Shown here: piece after piece, positions 32,850-44,059 of the stretch
Numbering within the stretch: position 1 is the stretch's first letter
Layout: each line of letters opens with the position of its first letter
NCBI GenBank assembly: GCA_944472155.2
Contig: OX235275.1
Coordinates: 54,081,228 to 54,145,227 of the forward strand
DNA from: Trichobilharzia szidati
Taxonomy: Eukaryota; Platyhelminthes; Trematoda; Strigeidida; Schistosomatidae
Length of the DNA stretch: 64,000 nucleotides
Direction of reading: 5' to 3'
Notes under the pieces: generated by a model
Database searches by the model: none
What the model was told of the DNA's origin: nothing
The model's input: only the letters and a program-made list of their open reading frames with translations
Program-made: the position numbers and the translations under genes

Positions 32850-33045
32850 GTTGATCATGGATTGATATCAGTTAGAGAACCATTGAAAGCCAGCTTGGGA
32901 GTACTGGACAAGTGGTTCATTCTAGTTTTGGGAATCATCAGCAGTATGCACCCACTGGGGTTCGATGAAACAGCTGTCTGGCAGTACTCCCTGTGGCTGG
33001 TTTTCAATGGTTCTCTAACTGATATCAATCAGTGATCAACTCGTA
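32850..33045. mobile_element. HH-SINE inverted pair
   Basis: Minus half 32855-32960 (motif AUACUG, CUGAUGA, UUCC, CAAAACUA, GAAU, GAACC, ACUUGUC, CAGUAC) joined to a plus half 32964-33040 (GATGAAACAGCTGTCTG, GCAGTAC). Tails 'gttagagaacc' and 'ggttctctaac' face outward. The minus copy has an intact CUGAUGA but GAAC for GAAA. Confidence 0.7.
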
Positions 33046-33094
33046 AAAACAAAACTAATCCTCACAAACCAACTATAGCAATCAGCTCCGCTGA

Positions 33095-33361
33095 AAATTT
33101 TGTAAATTATATAAACATTGTTCACTGTCTCTTCATAACCATACTGTCATTTTACGTCAGGGAGGAATTAAGGATAAACTACGCTACTGTGACTCTACTA
33201 AATGTGTATCTGCCAGTGGGAATGCTCCTATCGAGCAGGTTAGTTACACTGGAGGTACATTTAGACATTTTCGTCGTCATATTTCTGAAAATCATCCTGT
33301 GTGCATTATTATAAAAGTTTTCGTATTTACCGATGAATGGAAAACAAAACGATATTGTTGA
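33095..33361 (+). pseudogene. ORF fragment with zinc-finger-like spacing
   Basis: An 88-codon frame without an ATG contains RYCDSTKCVSASGN and, about 15 residues on, GGTFRHFRRHISENHPVC. The two Cys and the H..HRRH..H spacing recall BED or C2H2-like fingers of transposase origin. It matches nothing else in the window. I cannot name it; it may be chance. It abuts the HH-SINE pair and the (TA)n tract before PLE-F. Confidence 0.3.
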
Positions 33362-33447
33362 TTTTACTAACGTTTCGCTATTTAATGCGGCCGCTGCTAA
33401 TAGCTTTGTCAGAGTAGGTATATTAAACCAGAATTTACAGAATCGCG

Positions 33448-33450
33448 GCT

Positions 33451-33479
<29 letters not shown>
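33448..33479 (+). repeat. (TA)n microsatellite
   Basis: About 14 TA units. Confidence 0.9.
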
Positions 33480-33481
<2 letters not shown>

Positions 33482-33965
33482 AGCACAACGTCAAAGTTTT
33501 CTTCGAAAAATCAGACACACTGCGAAACAACCTTTTCCATATAAAAGACCGAATCCCTAAAGATTCTCTATCTAATTGTGTCTATAAAATAAAATGATTG
33601 GAATGTGATGTGATATAAATCGGACAAACATCGTCCGAGAGAAATCAAGATCAGAAGAAATGAACACTGTATAGTATCTGTTCGACCATCCACCGAGAAA
33701 TCCAGTTAGTGAACTAGAAAAGTTCAAAAAAATCATCAACCATAGCTCATCCAAACGCTATAGAATCAAGTCACAAAATTGATTTTGACAATATTGAAAT
33801 AATCCAGAAAAAGCATTTCAGAAATCACAAAGAACGTCTCACATCTTCAGAGGCACTTCATATCATCCAATGGAATCCAAATTGTCTGAACAGGAATGAT
33901 GGACTAAATGAAAGCATTAAAATTGTTGTCCAACAATTTACGAAGTCAAACTGTGACTTCTCAGT
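33480..33965 (+). pseudogene. PLE-F GIY-YIG remnant
   Basis: Plus strand: HNVKVFFEKSDTLRNNLFHI, KDRIPKDSLSNCVYKIK, a stop, then a CDVIYIGQTSS-like strand (GIY..YIG), a damaged middle, then IDFDNIEIIQKKHFRNHKER and SEALHIIQWNPNCLNRNDGL with the conserved Glu. The NRDDGL-type ending differs from lineages A-D and G-H and is closer to PLE-E. Stops and shifts make it dead; no RT is attached. Confidence 0.75.
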
Positions 33966-34149
33966 CCCGGTAATATCCCATGTTACCAAACCTGAAACTG
34001 ATCATTCCGGTCAGATATATATATATCAACAAGGAATTATCAACATGCATAAAGATGAATACAATTCTTAAACATCATTTCTGTTTGTATTATTGCTCAA
34101 CCTCAGTTGATATGTGGGCTTCTGGTATAGGCACTTCGACAAGGTGTCT

Positions 34150-34350
34150 GAGGACTGATATGTGATGTTATTTTTAGTGTTGATGCTAGCTGAAAGTGGG
34201 ATGCAAAATGTGCATTTTGTCCTATTTTGGAACTCCTCATCTGGATGTACCTACAATCTCCTCAATGAGTGGTGGCAGTGTTGCCAACCTTGTAGCTATC
34301 ACTGCAAATGTCAAAGCTTTAACATCTAGGCCAATTAGGCCACCAATAAA
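34150..34350 (-). mobile_element. Smα-like SINE copy
   Basis: Minus strand: 'aggtacatccagatgaggag', TTCCAAAATAGGACAAAATGCACATTTTGCATCCC. The hammerhead core is decayed (AGAUGAGGAG, AAAA for GAAA) but the Smα frame is clear. Confidence 0.65.
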
Positions 34351-34419
34351 AAACACTTATTTACTTTTTAGGTAAATTCTCCATTTCCCGTTTAAGTAAC
34401 TTAAAATTTTTTTCAGGAG

Positions 34420-34690
34420 TTGATTTTGTAGGGATTTGATTTAGTTTCCAAGTTTAACCACGAATTGATATCAGTTAGGGAACTCCTGAAAACCAGGGAA
34501 TACTGTAGAGCCAGCTTTTTCGTCCTCGACAGTACTCACCCACTTGGGTTCGAACCCAGGACCTCCTGGTTACAAGGTAAGCCTGTACCGCTGATGAGTC
34601 CCAAACTAGGACAGAACAGCTGTCCGGTATTCCCTGGTTTTCGATATTTCTCTTACAGATATCAATCAAACTTGAAAAACAATTAAGAAA
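34420..34690. mobile_element. HH-SINE inverted pair around one B box
   Basis: Minus half 34435-34575 contains GGGTTCGAACCC (34548-34559), which is palindromic. The plus hammerhead half follows at 34585-34680. 'gatatcagttagggaac' and its complement lie at the two ends. Confidence 0.75.
34585..34630 (+). ncRNA. HH-SINE hammerhead with covarying helix I
   Basis: GUACCG (34585-34590), CUGAUGA, GUCC, CAAACUA, GGAC, A, GAA, CAGCUGUC, CGGUAU (34625-34630). Helix I CCG/CGG replaces the usual CUG/CAG on both sides. GUC is present. An A has moved from after GAA to before it, the one core defect. Confidence 0.65.
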
Positions 34691-34875
34691 CAAAAAGCAC
34701 AAAAATTCCCCTTTTTTTAGTGTTAAGAAAGACCAGGTCCATTGTAGATTTAATGACTGAACAAACTTCGTTTGTATTCAGAGTTCAGGATTTTGATGTA
34801 TGAATTGCCATTGCTTCTACCGCTTGAAGAAATTTGATTCATACACTTTTGAACAAAGCAAGAACTACAGTTTTA

Positions 34876-34925
34876 GCAGAATAAAGTGGTACCATCTTTC
34901 ATTTCGTTGCCTTCTCGTCAGCTGC
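34876..34925 (-). ncRNA. Hammerhead-like motif, PLE-A terminal region
   Basis: Minus strand: GCAG, CUGACGA, G AAGGCAA C, GAAA, UGAAAGAUGGUACCACUUUAUU, CUGC. Both core strands are intact; helix II is very short. Confidence 0.6.
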
Positions 34926-35028
34926 TTACAGGCCAAAGACATTATTAACTATATCTACAAAAACAATTTTAACATACCCATAGACAGTTCGTTTTAAACA
35001 AAATTCAATCGATCAATGTACGCATACA

Positions 35029-35070
<42 letters not shown>

Positions 35071-35159
35071 ATATTAAACACTATACCGAACAATAACAAT
35101 AATCATACACAATGAAAACTTTTCAACATCTTGCATTCGGATGAAAAATATACAGTTAC

Positions 35160-35830
35160 CAGTCAGAGCAAAGAAAGACTGATAACCGCTTCTTTCTGGA
35201 CACATAAATCAGGTTTCAGGCGCTTGATGGAAATGACTTCAGCAAACTTGAGGAGAATTGAGCTCTTTTGCCTATTGATAATTTTGAACGAATTTTCGAC
35301 GTCCACCTCATGACCAACCTGTATCAAGGAGATGCCTGGCGATGGCACTGTTTAAAGCATTTGTCCCCTTTAGACGTAAGGTTTTCGGTACATGTTCAGA
35401 AAGTTGTACATATGCCCTTCTTTCTGTCCTTCCAATGTAACTGCTCCCACAGATACATGTAAATTTGTGTATACATTTGGAGTTGTTAACATGAGAAGGA
35501 TATCTATCGATTTTTGATTGCATCAAAGAGCAATTTGTTCGACAGACGGGGAAGAGCTTAGCTGCAGGATAGGCTATGGCTAGTGATGTACTCAGTCTTC
35601 TGTTGATCATCGCTGCAATGTCTTCACCCTTATAATCAAGCTGAATGTAAATTGGCTTTTTACCCACTGTGATTTGTCTTATATTTTTGACTTCAGATCT
35701 TCCATACTTGTTAATGAACCTTTGAGGGTACCCATTGCTCTTCAATATCTTTTCAAGAGACATAAATTCTTCCTCTAATTTCTCTATAGAGCATATTCTC
35801 CTCGCTCTATAGTACAGAGTCCCTTTGTGG
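35160..35830 (-). pseudogene. PLE-A linker and GIY-YIG, one frameshift
   Basis: The minus frame 35308-35763 carries LEKILKSNGYPQRFINKYGR, KNIRQITVGKKPIYIQLDYK, RRLSTSLAIAYPAAKLFPVC, KCIHKFTCICGSSYIGRTER (GIY-YIG core), RAYVQLSEHVPKTLRLKGTN and ARHLLDTG. A shift at about 35325 leads into HEVDVENSFKIINRQKSSIL, LKFAEVISIKRLKPDLCVQK, keeping the catalytic Glu. Only the shift and the 5' truncation disable it. Confidence 0.9.
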
Positions 35831-35899
35831 GTAGGTTAGCTTGGTGTCCAGATTAGATCAGGTGTTTCAGGACAAACCTGCTGGAGGGGGGCTATCTTT

Positions 35900-36025
35900 T
35901 ATCAAACCATGGGGGTTAGTGTTCGGTGATACATGACTGGAAAGTAAACGCTGGGTACAGCTGAGACTGGACAGAAATGTTCGGTATCTAAATTCCACTG
36001 CTGGTCACCATCATTTGAAGAGAAC
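35900..36025 (+). mobile_element. Smα-like fragment
   Basis: 'gggtacagctgagactggac', AGAAATGTTCGG, then 'attccactgctggtcaccat', the conserved Smα 3' flank. Core lost. Confidence 0.6.
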
Positions 36026-36365
36026 ATGAATTTGCTTGAATTATGAGACATTTCGACTGTTAGTAAATTATTGACAATCAGCTATGAAACAGGTTTGAAC
36101 ATGTTTATAAGCTAATCAAAGGCTTTATTACACGGCTGCACTTGTCTAAGAATTGATTGATGATTACACCATATATTGCTTGGCCAAGTAGGGTGTAACC
36201 AGTATTATATATCTATCAACCAAGTTTACAGTGTCATCACTAAGATAAATGGCTCACCATCGAAGTTCACTCTAAGAAAATCAATTAGACAGGAATTCTT
36301 GTCTAACCTGAGCTATTTTCTTCTTGGTAGTTGTAAGCACAGCATACTTTCCGTCCGGAAAGAAT
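36026..36365. other. No feature recognised
   Basis: Mixed sequence. Confidence 0.4.
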
Positions 36366-36420
36366 TGGTGTCTCCTCTATAGTCAGAGACGTTATCACTG
36401 AGCTGTTCGGGTTCACGATT
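36366..36420 (-). mobile_element. tRNA-like SINE family T fragment
   Basis: 'agctcagtgataacgtctct' on the minus strand matches the A-box part at about 16985-17010. Confidence 0.5.
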
Positions 36421-36704
36421 GACATCCTGTAGGACTGATTGGCCAATAGGAAGTAACCAACGTCATGTGGGATAAGTCAAGCAGCAGCGATCCAAGGAAT
36501 GAGATCTCACGAGTGAACTTGAGGTGAGCAATCACAGTAACCAGTGTTTTTTTTAGAAAATATAAAAACGCTGTTTATTTACCAGAAAAATACAGATAGT
36601 GAAAATAAACATCCTATCCTTAATCCCAACCCTAAGCAGCTATCAAACCAGTTTCCAAATAGGATGAAATTTGTACCTTAGTTCATCTACAGAGTGCATA
36701 GTTA

Positions 36705-37560
36705 TTATAATCATAATTGTTCCCTTGGGTTCCTAGTGGAACATAGGGCTGCAACTACACGTTTCTACTTGCTTCTGTCTTCTACTGTACTTTTCACCTG
36801 CGTCCATGTTAGTTCATACTGTTTCAACCCCTCTTCACACGATCTCCTCCATGTCATCCTTGGACGTCCCACTAGCCGCTTCCCTTCCGGGTTCCACTCG
36901 ACCACTGGCCTGACGCGTGATGTCACCCAGCGGCCTCCTCAGCGAGTGTCCAATCCATCTCCACTTTCTCCTGCATATTTGTTGGGCGATTGGTTCTTGT
37001 TTTGTTTCTATCCATAGTTTCCTGTTAGTGATCCTTTCCGGCCGGCCATCTGATCTTCAGTATAGAATGAAGACAGTTGTTGATAAAGGTCTGCAACAGG
37101 CTGTTGGAAATATTCTTTGTGACCCGCCAAGTTTCTGATCCATCCGTATAGAAGAACTGACTGACTTGACGTTTGTATTGAAAATCCGAATCATTTTGTT
37201 GTTGATGCTGAGTGACGAAGATTTCCAGATTGGTTTCAGGTTGATGAATGTGTTTCTCGCCTTCCCGATTCTCGATTTGACATCTTCGTCCGTTCCTCCT
37301 GTAATTGAGACAATGCTCCCTAGATAAGTGAATGAAGTGAGCTCTTTCAAATCCCTCCCATTGATGGTGATTGGCGCTGGATGTTGCTGCTGCTGCTGTT
37401 GTTGTTGTTGGTTGGTTATTTTCATAACCTCTGTCTTGTCTATGTTCACCTTGATTCCTGCCTTTGCTGCTTCTTCGACCAGTTTGTTAGTTTCAGCTTG
37501 TAAGTCTTCGATTTTGTGTGACATCAAACAAACAGCGTGCATAGTGGCGCAATAATAATG
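36705..37560 (-). pseudogene. RTE-like LINE with Gln tract
   Basis: Minus frame 37057-37614: CLMSHKIEDLQAETNKLVEE (just after RT motif C), AAKAGIKVNIDKTEVMKITN, nine Gln, then PITINGRDLKELTSFTYLGS, ARNTFINLKPIWKSSSLSIN and IRIFNTNVKS. After this it shifts, and the basic GRP..TWR tail and 'tatgttccactaggaaccca' follow to 36705. Everything N-terminal of motif C is missing. It is one of the better-preserved RTE copies. Confidence 0.85.
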
Positions 37561-37614
37561 CTGAGTGTCATTATTCAACGAATAGGATGCTCTCAAGGTC
37601 ACTGATGCATTCAC

Positions 37615-38029
37615 ACTAGTGGATAGCTGTTCTTCAACTTGGTCGTCATGTTTCTAGACCTTGGAGTTAGTGCATAGTAAATTCTATCAGTCACGTTTGA
37701 TAATATGACACTACTGATCGATAATTTAATGAAGACACAGTTTAGGCGATATATTTAAATTGAATTATTTAGTGTGGAGATAAATGTATTCAAAAATATA
37801 AAAATAAGTTTTTTTAAAATTAAATGAATTTCAATGTTCACTTTGTTCGTTGAAAAAAACAACAAATGTTCAGTTTATCAGTGAATCATATGAATTTGCA
37901 CATGATTGATTTTTTTCCATGTTGAATTATTGTACATTGAAATTGCGCGAAATTTAAATTAGTAAGGTGGATTCATTACGGTGAAGACCAGTAATTTTAA
38001 TAATAACAACAATAATAACAATAATTTGT
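37615..38029. other. No feature recognised
   Basis: AT-rich spacer. Confidence 0.45.
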
Positions 38030-39185
38030 ATAAAGCAAGAACAACAGTGGTTTGCGCAGAATAATATGGTACCGTCATTGTTTATTTCGTTGACCTCTCA
38101 TCAGTTGCTGCTTACAGCCTAAAAGAAATTATTAAGTTTATGTATAGAAAAGTTTTAACATACTCGCAAGTTTTAAATGATGTCAATTGACAGGAGGTTC
38201 CGGAATTAGTGAACAGTGCTCAGAAAACTACACTTGTAAAGTGTTTACACAGTCAGTTCAAGTTTGAACAAAGTAAATGTACGCATACAATGGTAAAGGA
38301 GTTACATAATAAGGACGAGAGATGCGTAAGATGCAGAGTGACTAATGAATTAGGTAACAATGTACTGACTTCAACTCAAATCATAGAAACAAGAGACAAG
38401 TAAAATTACAATATATCAAAGACGGGTGAGGTTGGCGCCAAAGATTGCGCAATTAAATGGTAGAGAGAATAAAGACATCCAGTTACCAGGTGGGCAAGGA
38501 AAGACTGATAATAACTGCTTCTTTCTGAACACATAAATCGGGTTTCAGGCGTTTGATAGAAATTGCTTCGACAAACTTGAAGAGAATTGAGTTCTTTTGT
38601 CAAGTGATAATTTCAAAGGACTTTGCGATTTCCATCGCATGACCCGTATCAAGGAGATGCCTGGTAAATGCAGGCACTATTATAAGCGTTTGTTCCCTTG
38701 AGACATAGGCTTTTCGGTACATGTTCAGAAAATCGGAGGTGTGCCCTTCTTCTTTCTATTCTCCCAATGTAACTGCTCCCATAGATACATGTAAATTTGT
38801 ATACACAGTTAGAGTTAACTTGAGAAGGATCTCTGTCAACTTTTGACTGCACCAAAGAGCATGTTGTTCGATAGATGGGAACCAACTTAGCTGCAGGATA
38901 GGCTCTGGCCTAGTGACGTACTCAGTCTACTGTTGACCATTACTACAATATTTTCACCTTTAAAATCAAGTTGAATGAAGACTGGCTTTTTTCCCACTGT
39001 GATTTGTTTGATGTTTGAACCATCACATCTTCCGCACTTGTTAATAAACCTCTGAGGTTAACTGTTTTTTCTCAACATTTTTTTCCGAGAATCATAAATT
39101 CTTCCTCTAATTTTTCTGCATAGCATATTCTCCCAGCTCTATGGTACAGAGTCTTGACTAGTGCTCGCTTATAGCTATTTGGACA
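38030..39185 (-). pseudogene. PLE-A copy, 5' truncated
   Basis: Minus strand from about 39185 (SYKRALVKTLYHRAGRIC) through a decayed linker (EEEFMIL, INKCGRCDGSNIKQITVGKK), RRL..S..RAYPAAKLVPIYR, then frame 38649-38885 with NSNCVYKFTCIYGSSYIGRI and RFSEHVPKSLCLKGTN, then broken KSFEIIT-like, FVEAISIKRLKPDLCVQKE at about 38525-38600 and the 3' UTR with hammerhead to 38030. Several frameshifts. Confidence 0.85.
38056..38111 (-). ncRNA. Hammerhead-like motif, PLE-A, with CAA insertion
   Basis: GCAG, CAA, CUGAUGA, GAGGUCAAC, GAAA, AT-rich hairpin, CUGC (here CUGC reads CGC-flanked). The CAA between helix I and the core should disable it. Confidence 0.5.
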
Positions 39186-39199
39186 ATGATAATAGTAAT

Positions 39200-39910
39200 A
39201 ATAATAATAGCTCTATTCTGTAAAGTACATTTCGACACAGCACAGAATTTTCAACCAGTTTTCAAGGTGAGGTACTTACTCCTTGTTCAGAATCTTCAAA
39301 TTATATAATAATCGATAATATGTCGCCAGCAGTAAAGAACAGACACCAACTTCAGACGACCTTGAAACAGCCAATCAGATTCTTCTAGGTGAAAAGTGGA
39401 ATTTAATTTACAAAGAAGTGTATCTATGATATATGTGATAAAAATGAATCATATAGGGTATATATCTCTAATATGCTGCGAAAACTGGTCCCAGATTCTC
39501 ATAGAAGTGGTTATAGACATATCAAACCAATGTATTCTCTATTCCTCCAGCTGTAGCAGATACTGGTTGCATATACGCAATATATTACTAAGGGAGAGCT
39601 TTGATTTCGAGAAGAAAGTGTCTAAAAAATCACCAGTTATGTACGACTTACCAACTTATACAGACTTCCTCATATAAAGTGGTTGCATCTGAATGTATAA
39701 CCATCAATAGCCCGGCAATACTTTTCCAGAGTTATTATCCCTCCACACATGCATGTTTTATTCCTCCCTATCAACACATTTTCCACAGAGAAGTCAAAAA
39801 CCAAATCTAGGAGACACTTTCAAAGAGGATTATGACTAGGAACCATTTGTAATGCTGAGCTATCTGATTGGTCAAATCAAGGTCATTTAACTTTGGTGTC
39901 TATTGTTTAC
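39200..39910. repeat. Repeat W copy and Y-like fragments
   Basis: W-like string at about 39205-39260. 'gaccttgaaacagccaatca' (39358) and 'ctgattggtcaaatcaaggt' (39866) are Y-type CCAAT/AAGGTCA pairs in opposite orientation about 500 bp apart. No gene is seen between them. Confidence 0.5.
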
Positions 39911-40234
39911 TCTTGCCAATATGTCATCTGAAGTAAAAAAATATCGTTCTATCCAAAACCTTTTCCAATAATACTCTACAATGTTGGTGTCCTACCATTT
40001 CCTTCGAATAATTCCGAGCGATAGGTAGCGACCTACTTGAAATTATGCGCGAGTACAGTTTACGACTCATTGTGGTAATTAGAGGGTTAAAACAACTAAC
40101 TGTATAAGCCACCTAATTACTCTGAACAAATAATCCGAAGGACATTTTGAAAACCTTTGAGCTGGTCAAAAAAACTGTATATTTAAACGATCGGATTACT
40201 CACTCAGTGGAGCGATTCTGCCTTAATAAAAACA
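39911..40234. other. No feature recognised
   Basis: Mixed sequence. Confidence 0.4.
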
Positions 40235-40500
40235 TAACATTCAGATATTGGTTTGCAGGGATTTGATTGGTTACAGGATTTCATTATGGGCTGACATCGG
40301 TTTGAGAACAAGTTGGAAAACCAGCACTGGAGTACTGGACACCTGTTTCGTCTCAGTTCGGGATTTTTCAACAGTGCATGCCTCACCACAGGGGTTCGAC
40401 CTCAAGACTATCCGGTTACAAGGGGAGCTTATAGACAATTCAGCCACTAGGACCCTATTCAGTAGCCAGGTCATGAATCCCGGCTTCTGCTGAATCACGA
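40235..40500 (-). mobile_element. HH-SINE copy
   Basis: Minus strand: head with GGTCGAACCCC, motif GCACUG, UUGAAAAAUCCCGAACUGAGACGAAACAGGUGUC, CAGUAC (about 40330-40380), tail. The CUGANGA strand is lost. It starts at 'gcagggatttgattgg' (40255). Confidence 0.7.
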
Positions 40501-41059
40501 TATAGCGCAACCACTAGCGACTGTCATCACCCACACAAACACATTGACAAAGATGAGATTTACCGATCAATAAAAAGAAAGTCACGTCGACGAAAGGTCG
40601 ACTTTCAAGTGAAGAAAATAATCAATACCAATACTAGTATGACAGCGAAAGGATGAAAAATTCTCTGGAGACAACTTACCAGGAGAGACAGTTATAATAA
40701 TGTCATGGAGAATCCTACAAGTTCACTTCTTCCATGAAGTTCACTGTAAAGAAATCGTCTAGAAAGACAATGAGGAAAGCTGTGTGCAAATAAATTATCC
40801 ATAGCTCAGACAATGGCATCACGATAATCCACCATGTCAGGACGAAGTGGAATCTCATTGGAGGCATTACTGGTTAAGAGTACCACTACCTATCACGAGT
40901 TGACAAAAGTTGGAATTTACATGTCTTTGAATTTCAGCCCAAGTTGCTGCTGAATGGTCAACAAGCTTGGTGTTGAGCTGAGTTACGGTCTCAGTCTACC
41001 GTAACCCAACTCACCAATAGCCTTAAGCAGATGAAACTTCACTGCAAACAAGCTTGGTC
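40501..41059. other. No feature recognised
   Basis: Mixed sequence with a short internal inverted string (gagttacggtctcag / taccgtaacccaactc at about 40978-41012). Confidence 0.45.
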
Positions 41060-41240
41060 TCATAATCTTAATGGTTTACGAGCTCACCTTGTAACCGGAA
41101 GGTCCTGGGTTCGAACCCTGGCGATGGGTGCGTATTGCTGAAGACTCCCAAACTAGGCTGACGAAACATCTGTCTACTGCTCCCAGCTGGTTTTCCAATG
41201 GTTCTCCAACCGAAGTTAGCTTATGATGAAAAAACGAAAT
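41060..41240 (+). mobile_element. HH-SINE copy
   Basis: 'ccttgtaaccggaaggtcct' with intact GGGTTCGAACCC, then GTATTG, CTGAAGA, CTCC, CAAACTA, GGCTGAC, GAAACATCTGTC, TACTGC. Core strands intact; helix I is weakened (TACTGC). Confidence 0.75.
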
Positions 41241-41310
41241 AATTAATTCTGCGAAGAGTCCCTTTTAGGGGAATTCATTATAGTCTTTACCTGTACAATC
41301 GTATTTATAT
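41241..41310 (-). mobile_element. PLE-G/H type terminal stub
   Basis: The minus strand 'cgattgtacaggtaaagact' and 'aatgaattcccctaaaaggg', 'actcttcgcag' matches the terminal regions at 50357-50400 and 62510-62560. Confidence 0.55.
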
Positions 41311-41394
41311 ACAATTTTTTCTCATAAGAATGTACAGTTGGAAAGGGATTATTCTTCATAAGAAGGGTTGCTAATATTTTCAATCAGTACGGCT

Positions 41395-41850
41395 AAAAAA
41401 CAGAAAGATTGAGCGAAGAAATATTTACTTTTCAATTAGATCCTCCTCTCTGGCTCTACTCTAATATACACAGAGAGCATTTTTATTACAATACACAACA
41501 GTTTACCAATCAAGTGGCACTGATATGTTTGTTAACAATAATTAGTCAGTGTCAAAATGTCAATGGGTTGATGATAAAAGAAGAAAATCAATACACATTT
41601 AAAAGGTAGAAATGGTTAGAATAAATTAGTTTTACAAGGATAACGCGTAATTAAAGGTGAAGTGGTCAAAATAAAAATAAAATAATTTGGACAGTTATAA
41701 TTTAATAGGTTTAGGGGAAGGGGGGACGTAGTCCTGTTTTTGCATTCTTCTAGAGATGGCCACGGTAAGGAAATTGGCTATACAAATTTCTTCTGAACAC
41801 ATAGGCTTGGCTTCTTAATGTGGATTCCGATTGCTTCACGGCTAAGTTAA
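41395..41850 (-). mobile_element. PLE-C 3' end, single copy
   Basis: Matches the left arm 4358-4821 closely (3' UTR plus the last codons, KPxLCVQKKFV-like at about 41765-41815). No inverted partner follows; the sequence changes at 41840. Confidence 0.8.
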
Positions 41851-41934
41851 ACTTTAGGCACCAGTAGAAGGTAGCAACGGGCAGTGACTTTGAACACACT
41901 AATCAAATTATTACCTCCACCAAGAGTCCTTATA

Positions 41935-42330
41935 TGACGTGACAACTAACGGAGCGGAAAGAAGCCATCAGGAATATAAAGAGTAGACGGCAAAAGGACG
42001 CCATGGAATCAGAACAGGGAGAAAATATGGGATGCACAAACTTTGAGGTCGGTGATCAAGCAAAATATGTAGAGAAAGAAAGGACGCGGGTAGATGTAGA
42101 CCAGGTTCACGGAAACTCCTCCGAAAGTGGGAAGGGCTATGCACTGTCACCGAGAAACGTAGTCCTGTTTGTACAATCAAAAGAGGAAATCAAAAGAAAC
42201 GAGTTAACATCAACCAACTTCAGAAATCGATTCACTGGGATAAGGAAGTCGGCACCAAGGTACAATAGGAACGGGTAGAATCAAGAAAGTCGAAACGGCT
42301 CCGTTCGAAACTATTTGATAAGGGGGCGAG
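41935..42330 (+). pseudogene. Gypsy-like integrase C-terminal end
   Basis: Across shifts the plus strand gives NFEVGDQAKYVEKERTR, then RKWEGLCTVTEKRSP, NINQLQKSIHWDKEVGTKV, resembling the GPY/F region (KWEGPY..V) and tail of Gypsy integrases. It ends in the purine tract AAGGGGGCGAG at 42320-42330, directly before an LTR start. A second copy lies at 53993-54235 on the minus strand. Protease and RT are not present. Confidence 0.65.
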
Positions 42331-42652
42331 TGTGGCGCGTGCTACTGATGATAAGATCCATCCTTAGTATATATACAAAGAGATGTTCATCAGCACAAAA
42401 ACACCAAAGAACGGGGAGATAGATTTGACGTCAGTGAAAGCAAATGATGATACAGCGTTGAAGAGAAACACGGGAGACGTGAAAGGAACACAAAGAAGCT
42501 CAATACAAAGGAATGGCAAAAATAGCAGGCACAACACGGAAGATCTGTGCAAATGGAGCGTTGAAAATGAGGTGTACATAATTTTGCTATATAGAGATAT
42601 CAAATTGCAAATAAACATTCCTTTACTGAGTCTATCATCTTCTACCGTTAGA
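42331..42652 (+). mobile_element. Gypsy-like 3' LTR
   Basis: Starts TGTGGCGCGTGCTACTGATG right after a polypurine tract and ends near 'tcttctaccgttaga'. AATAAA lies at about 42609. Matches 53716-53992 on the minus strand. The 5' LTR is not in the window. Confidence 0.7.
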
Positions 42653-42769
42653 ATATTACGTATAAAATACGTGTATATTCTTGAAAATAATTAATTAAGA
42701 GGCATTAAATTGTTACATAGGATACCTTTCTCCGACGTGTGATAAAAATACCACTCACTTTTGGATTGG

Positions 42770-43190
42770 AGTGTCAACAGAGTAATTTTACCACATCCTG
42801 TGCATGTAATTATCTAGTCTTCTGACCATAACAATAACCCTAATCTTTCATTAACCTAACTCTGACGTGAAAATATCCCTAAACTAACTGTAATCTAACT
42901 TGAACCAACCCTAATATCGTAGTCATTAGGTTAACGTAACCCAAACCTATCCTCCGCCTAAACCTTAACCTCATCTTTCCTAAACTTAACCTGAAAGTTA
43001 CCGGATATACCACTTAATAACAAAACACTTCATAAAGCATATTTTGTCCACGAATACAATATTATTTACCAGGTTTCACTAACTTGCTCAATGAGCATTT
43101 CAAGGTTACTGGTCTGGTCGCACTCTACTGGTAGTTTCTGGTGCTTAAAGTTTAACTGGACCATCATTACATACAAGAAATTGAATAAGA
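42770..43190 (-). repeat. Dispersed repeat Y, copy (CCTAA-rich strand)
   Basis: Many CCCTAA/CCTAAC-like strings (42835-42985), then 'tttcaaggttactggtctgg' and 'gcttaaagtttaactggacc', the reverse of 28985-29420. Confidence 0.6.
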
Positions 43191-43289
43191 GTGATAGAAT
43201 TACATAATGCGATAAATAACTTAATGCGAATGAGTTGTAATCATATATGCACATAGAATCAAAGGAAACTTGATGTTACTTAAGAGTTC

Positions 43290-43985
43290 GGTAGGACAGA
43301 GGAATCACAAAGGGTTAGAGAAATAAAATACGTCAAAACAGTTAGGTTGAAAACACTCAGGTTCCATACCATGAAAAACAGAAGTGGATAAAAGATTTTC
43401 TTTTGTATGTACAGTTCCATTTTCTCCATCAGGATGGCTAGAGGTTTACCGGTGCGAAGGAGGCAAAAGCCAATCGTTTTAGACAGGTTACTTTTCACTT
43501 TGTAGATCACCTTGAAGGAAGAGTTCGTTGAAGTGGATTGGCAAATGTCTGCAAGGTGTTAACTTATTGCACCTTTTATAGAGCCACTACCACCTCTCTG
43601 CAACAATGAGCGGGAGAGTACCCTTCAATCCTTTTAGACAGAATGTGTTTATGCGTTGAACGACCAATATACCTGGTAGCTTCACAGCTACAAGTGAACT
43701 GATATATAAACACAGAACTTGTCAAATGCGAGATCTTGTCCTTCGGGGCTTTTAGAGATCAGTAGGCGACTGGTGAACACTACTCTTAGCATTACTGCGG
43801 AGAAATTTTTCTCAAAGAAGACGAAATTTCTCCCTTAAAGACATTGCTGAGTGGATCACTTTTGAAGTTAAGGTTCATATAAAGTTTCTTTTCTGGCATA
43901 GATGACATCTCTTACCTTTGAATTTTCGGCTTGTTGTTCTCATCAATAAATCTCAGTGGGTATGAGCAATTACTCTTATGAAAAT
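43290..43985 (-). pseudogene. PLE-G linker and GIY-YIG remnant
   Basis: Minus strand: 'actgagatttattgatgaga' (RFIDEN-like), 'atgccagaaaagaaactttatatgaacc' (MPEKKLYMNL), FKSDPLSN-like, 'tgtgtttatatatcagttca' (CVYISVHL, a shifted CIYQFTC strand), CEATRYIGRSTH, then KVIYKVKSNLSKTIGFCLLR and EKMELYIQKKI. The usual gEAlAI Glu is replaced (GKPLAI). Same lineage as 61345-62215. Several shifts. Confidence 0.75.
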
Positions 43986-44059
43986 TCATCCTTTTCTTAA
44001 CAGTATATAAATGCTTTAATTCAATTTTAGATTTTTTTATCGATTAAATCAAATAATTA

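Larger units (their letters stand above)
34820..35830 (-). mobile_element. PLE-A copy, 5' truncated
   Basis: The minus strand runs from about 35830 (VKTLYYRARRICS) through GIY-YIG to the 3' UTR and hammerhead-bearing end at 34820. A (TA)n run sits at 35031-35067. Downstream of 35830 the sequence is Smα-related rather than PLE. Confidence 0.85.

Noticed and set aside
37328..37555. Plus-strand Cys-rich ORF
   Set aside because: Antisense of the RTE Gln tract (CAG read as CTG/TGC); a shadow frame.
42003..42278. Novel 91-codon gene
   Set aside because: Pieces match a Gypsy integrase end in shifted frames, followed by a purine tract and LTR.
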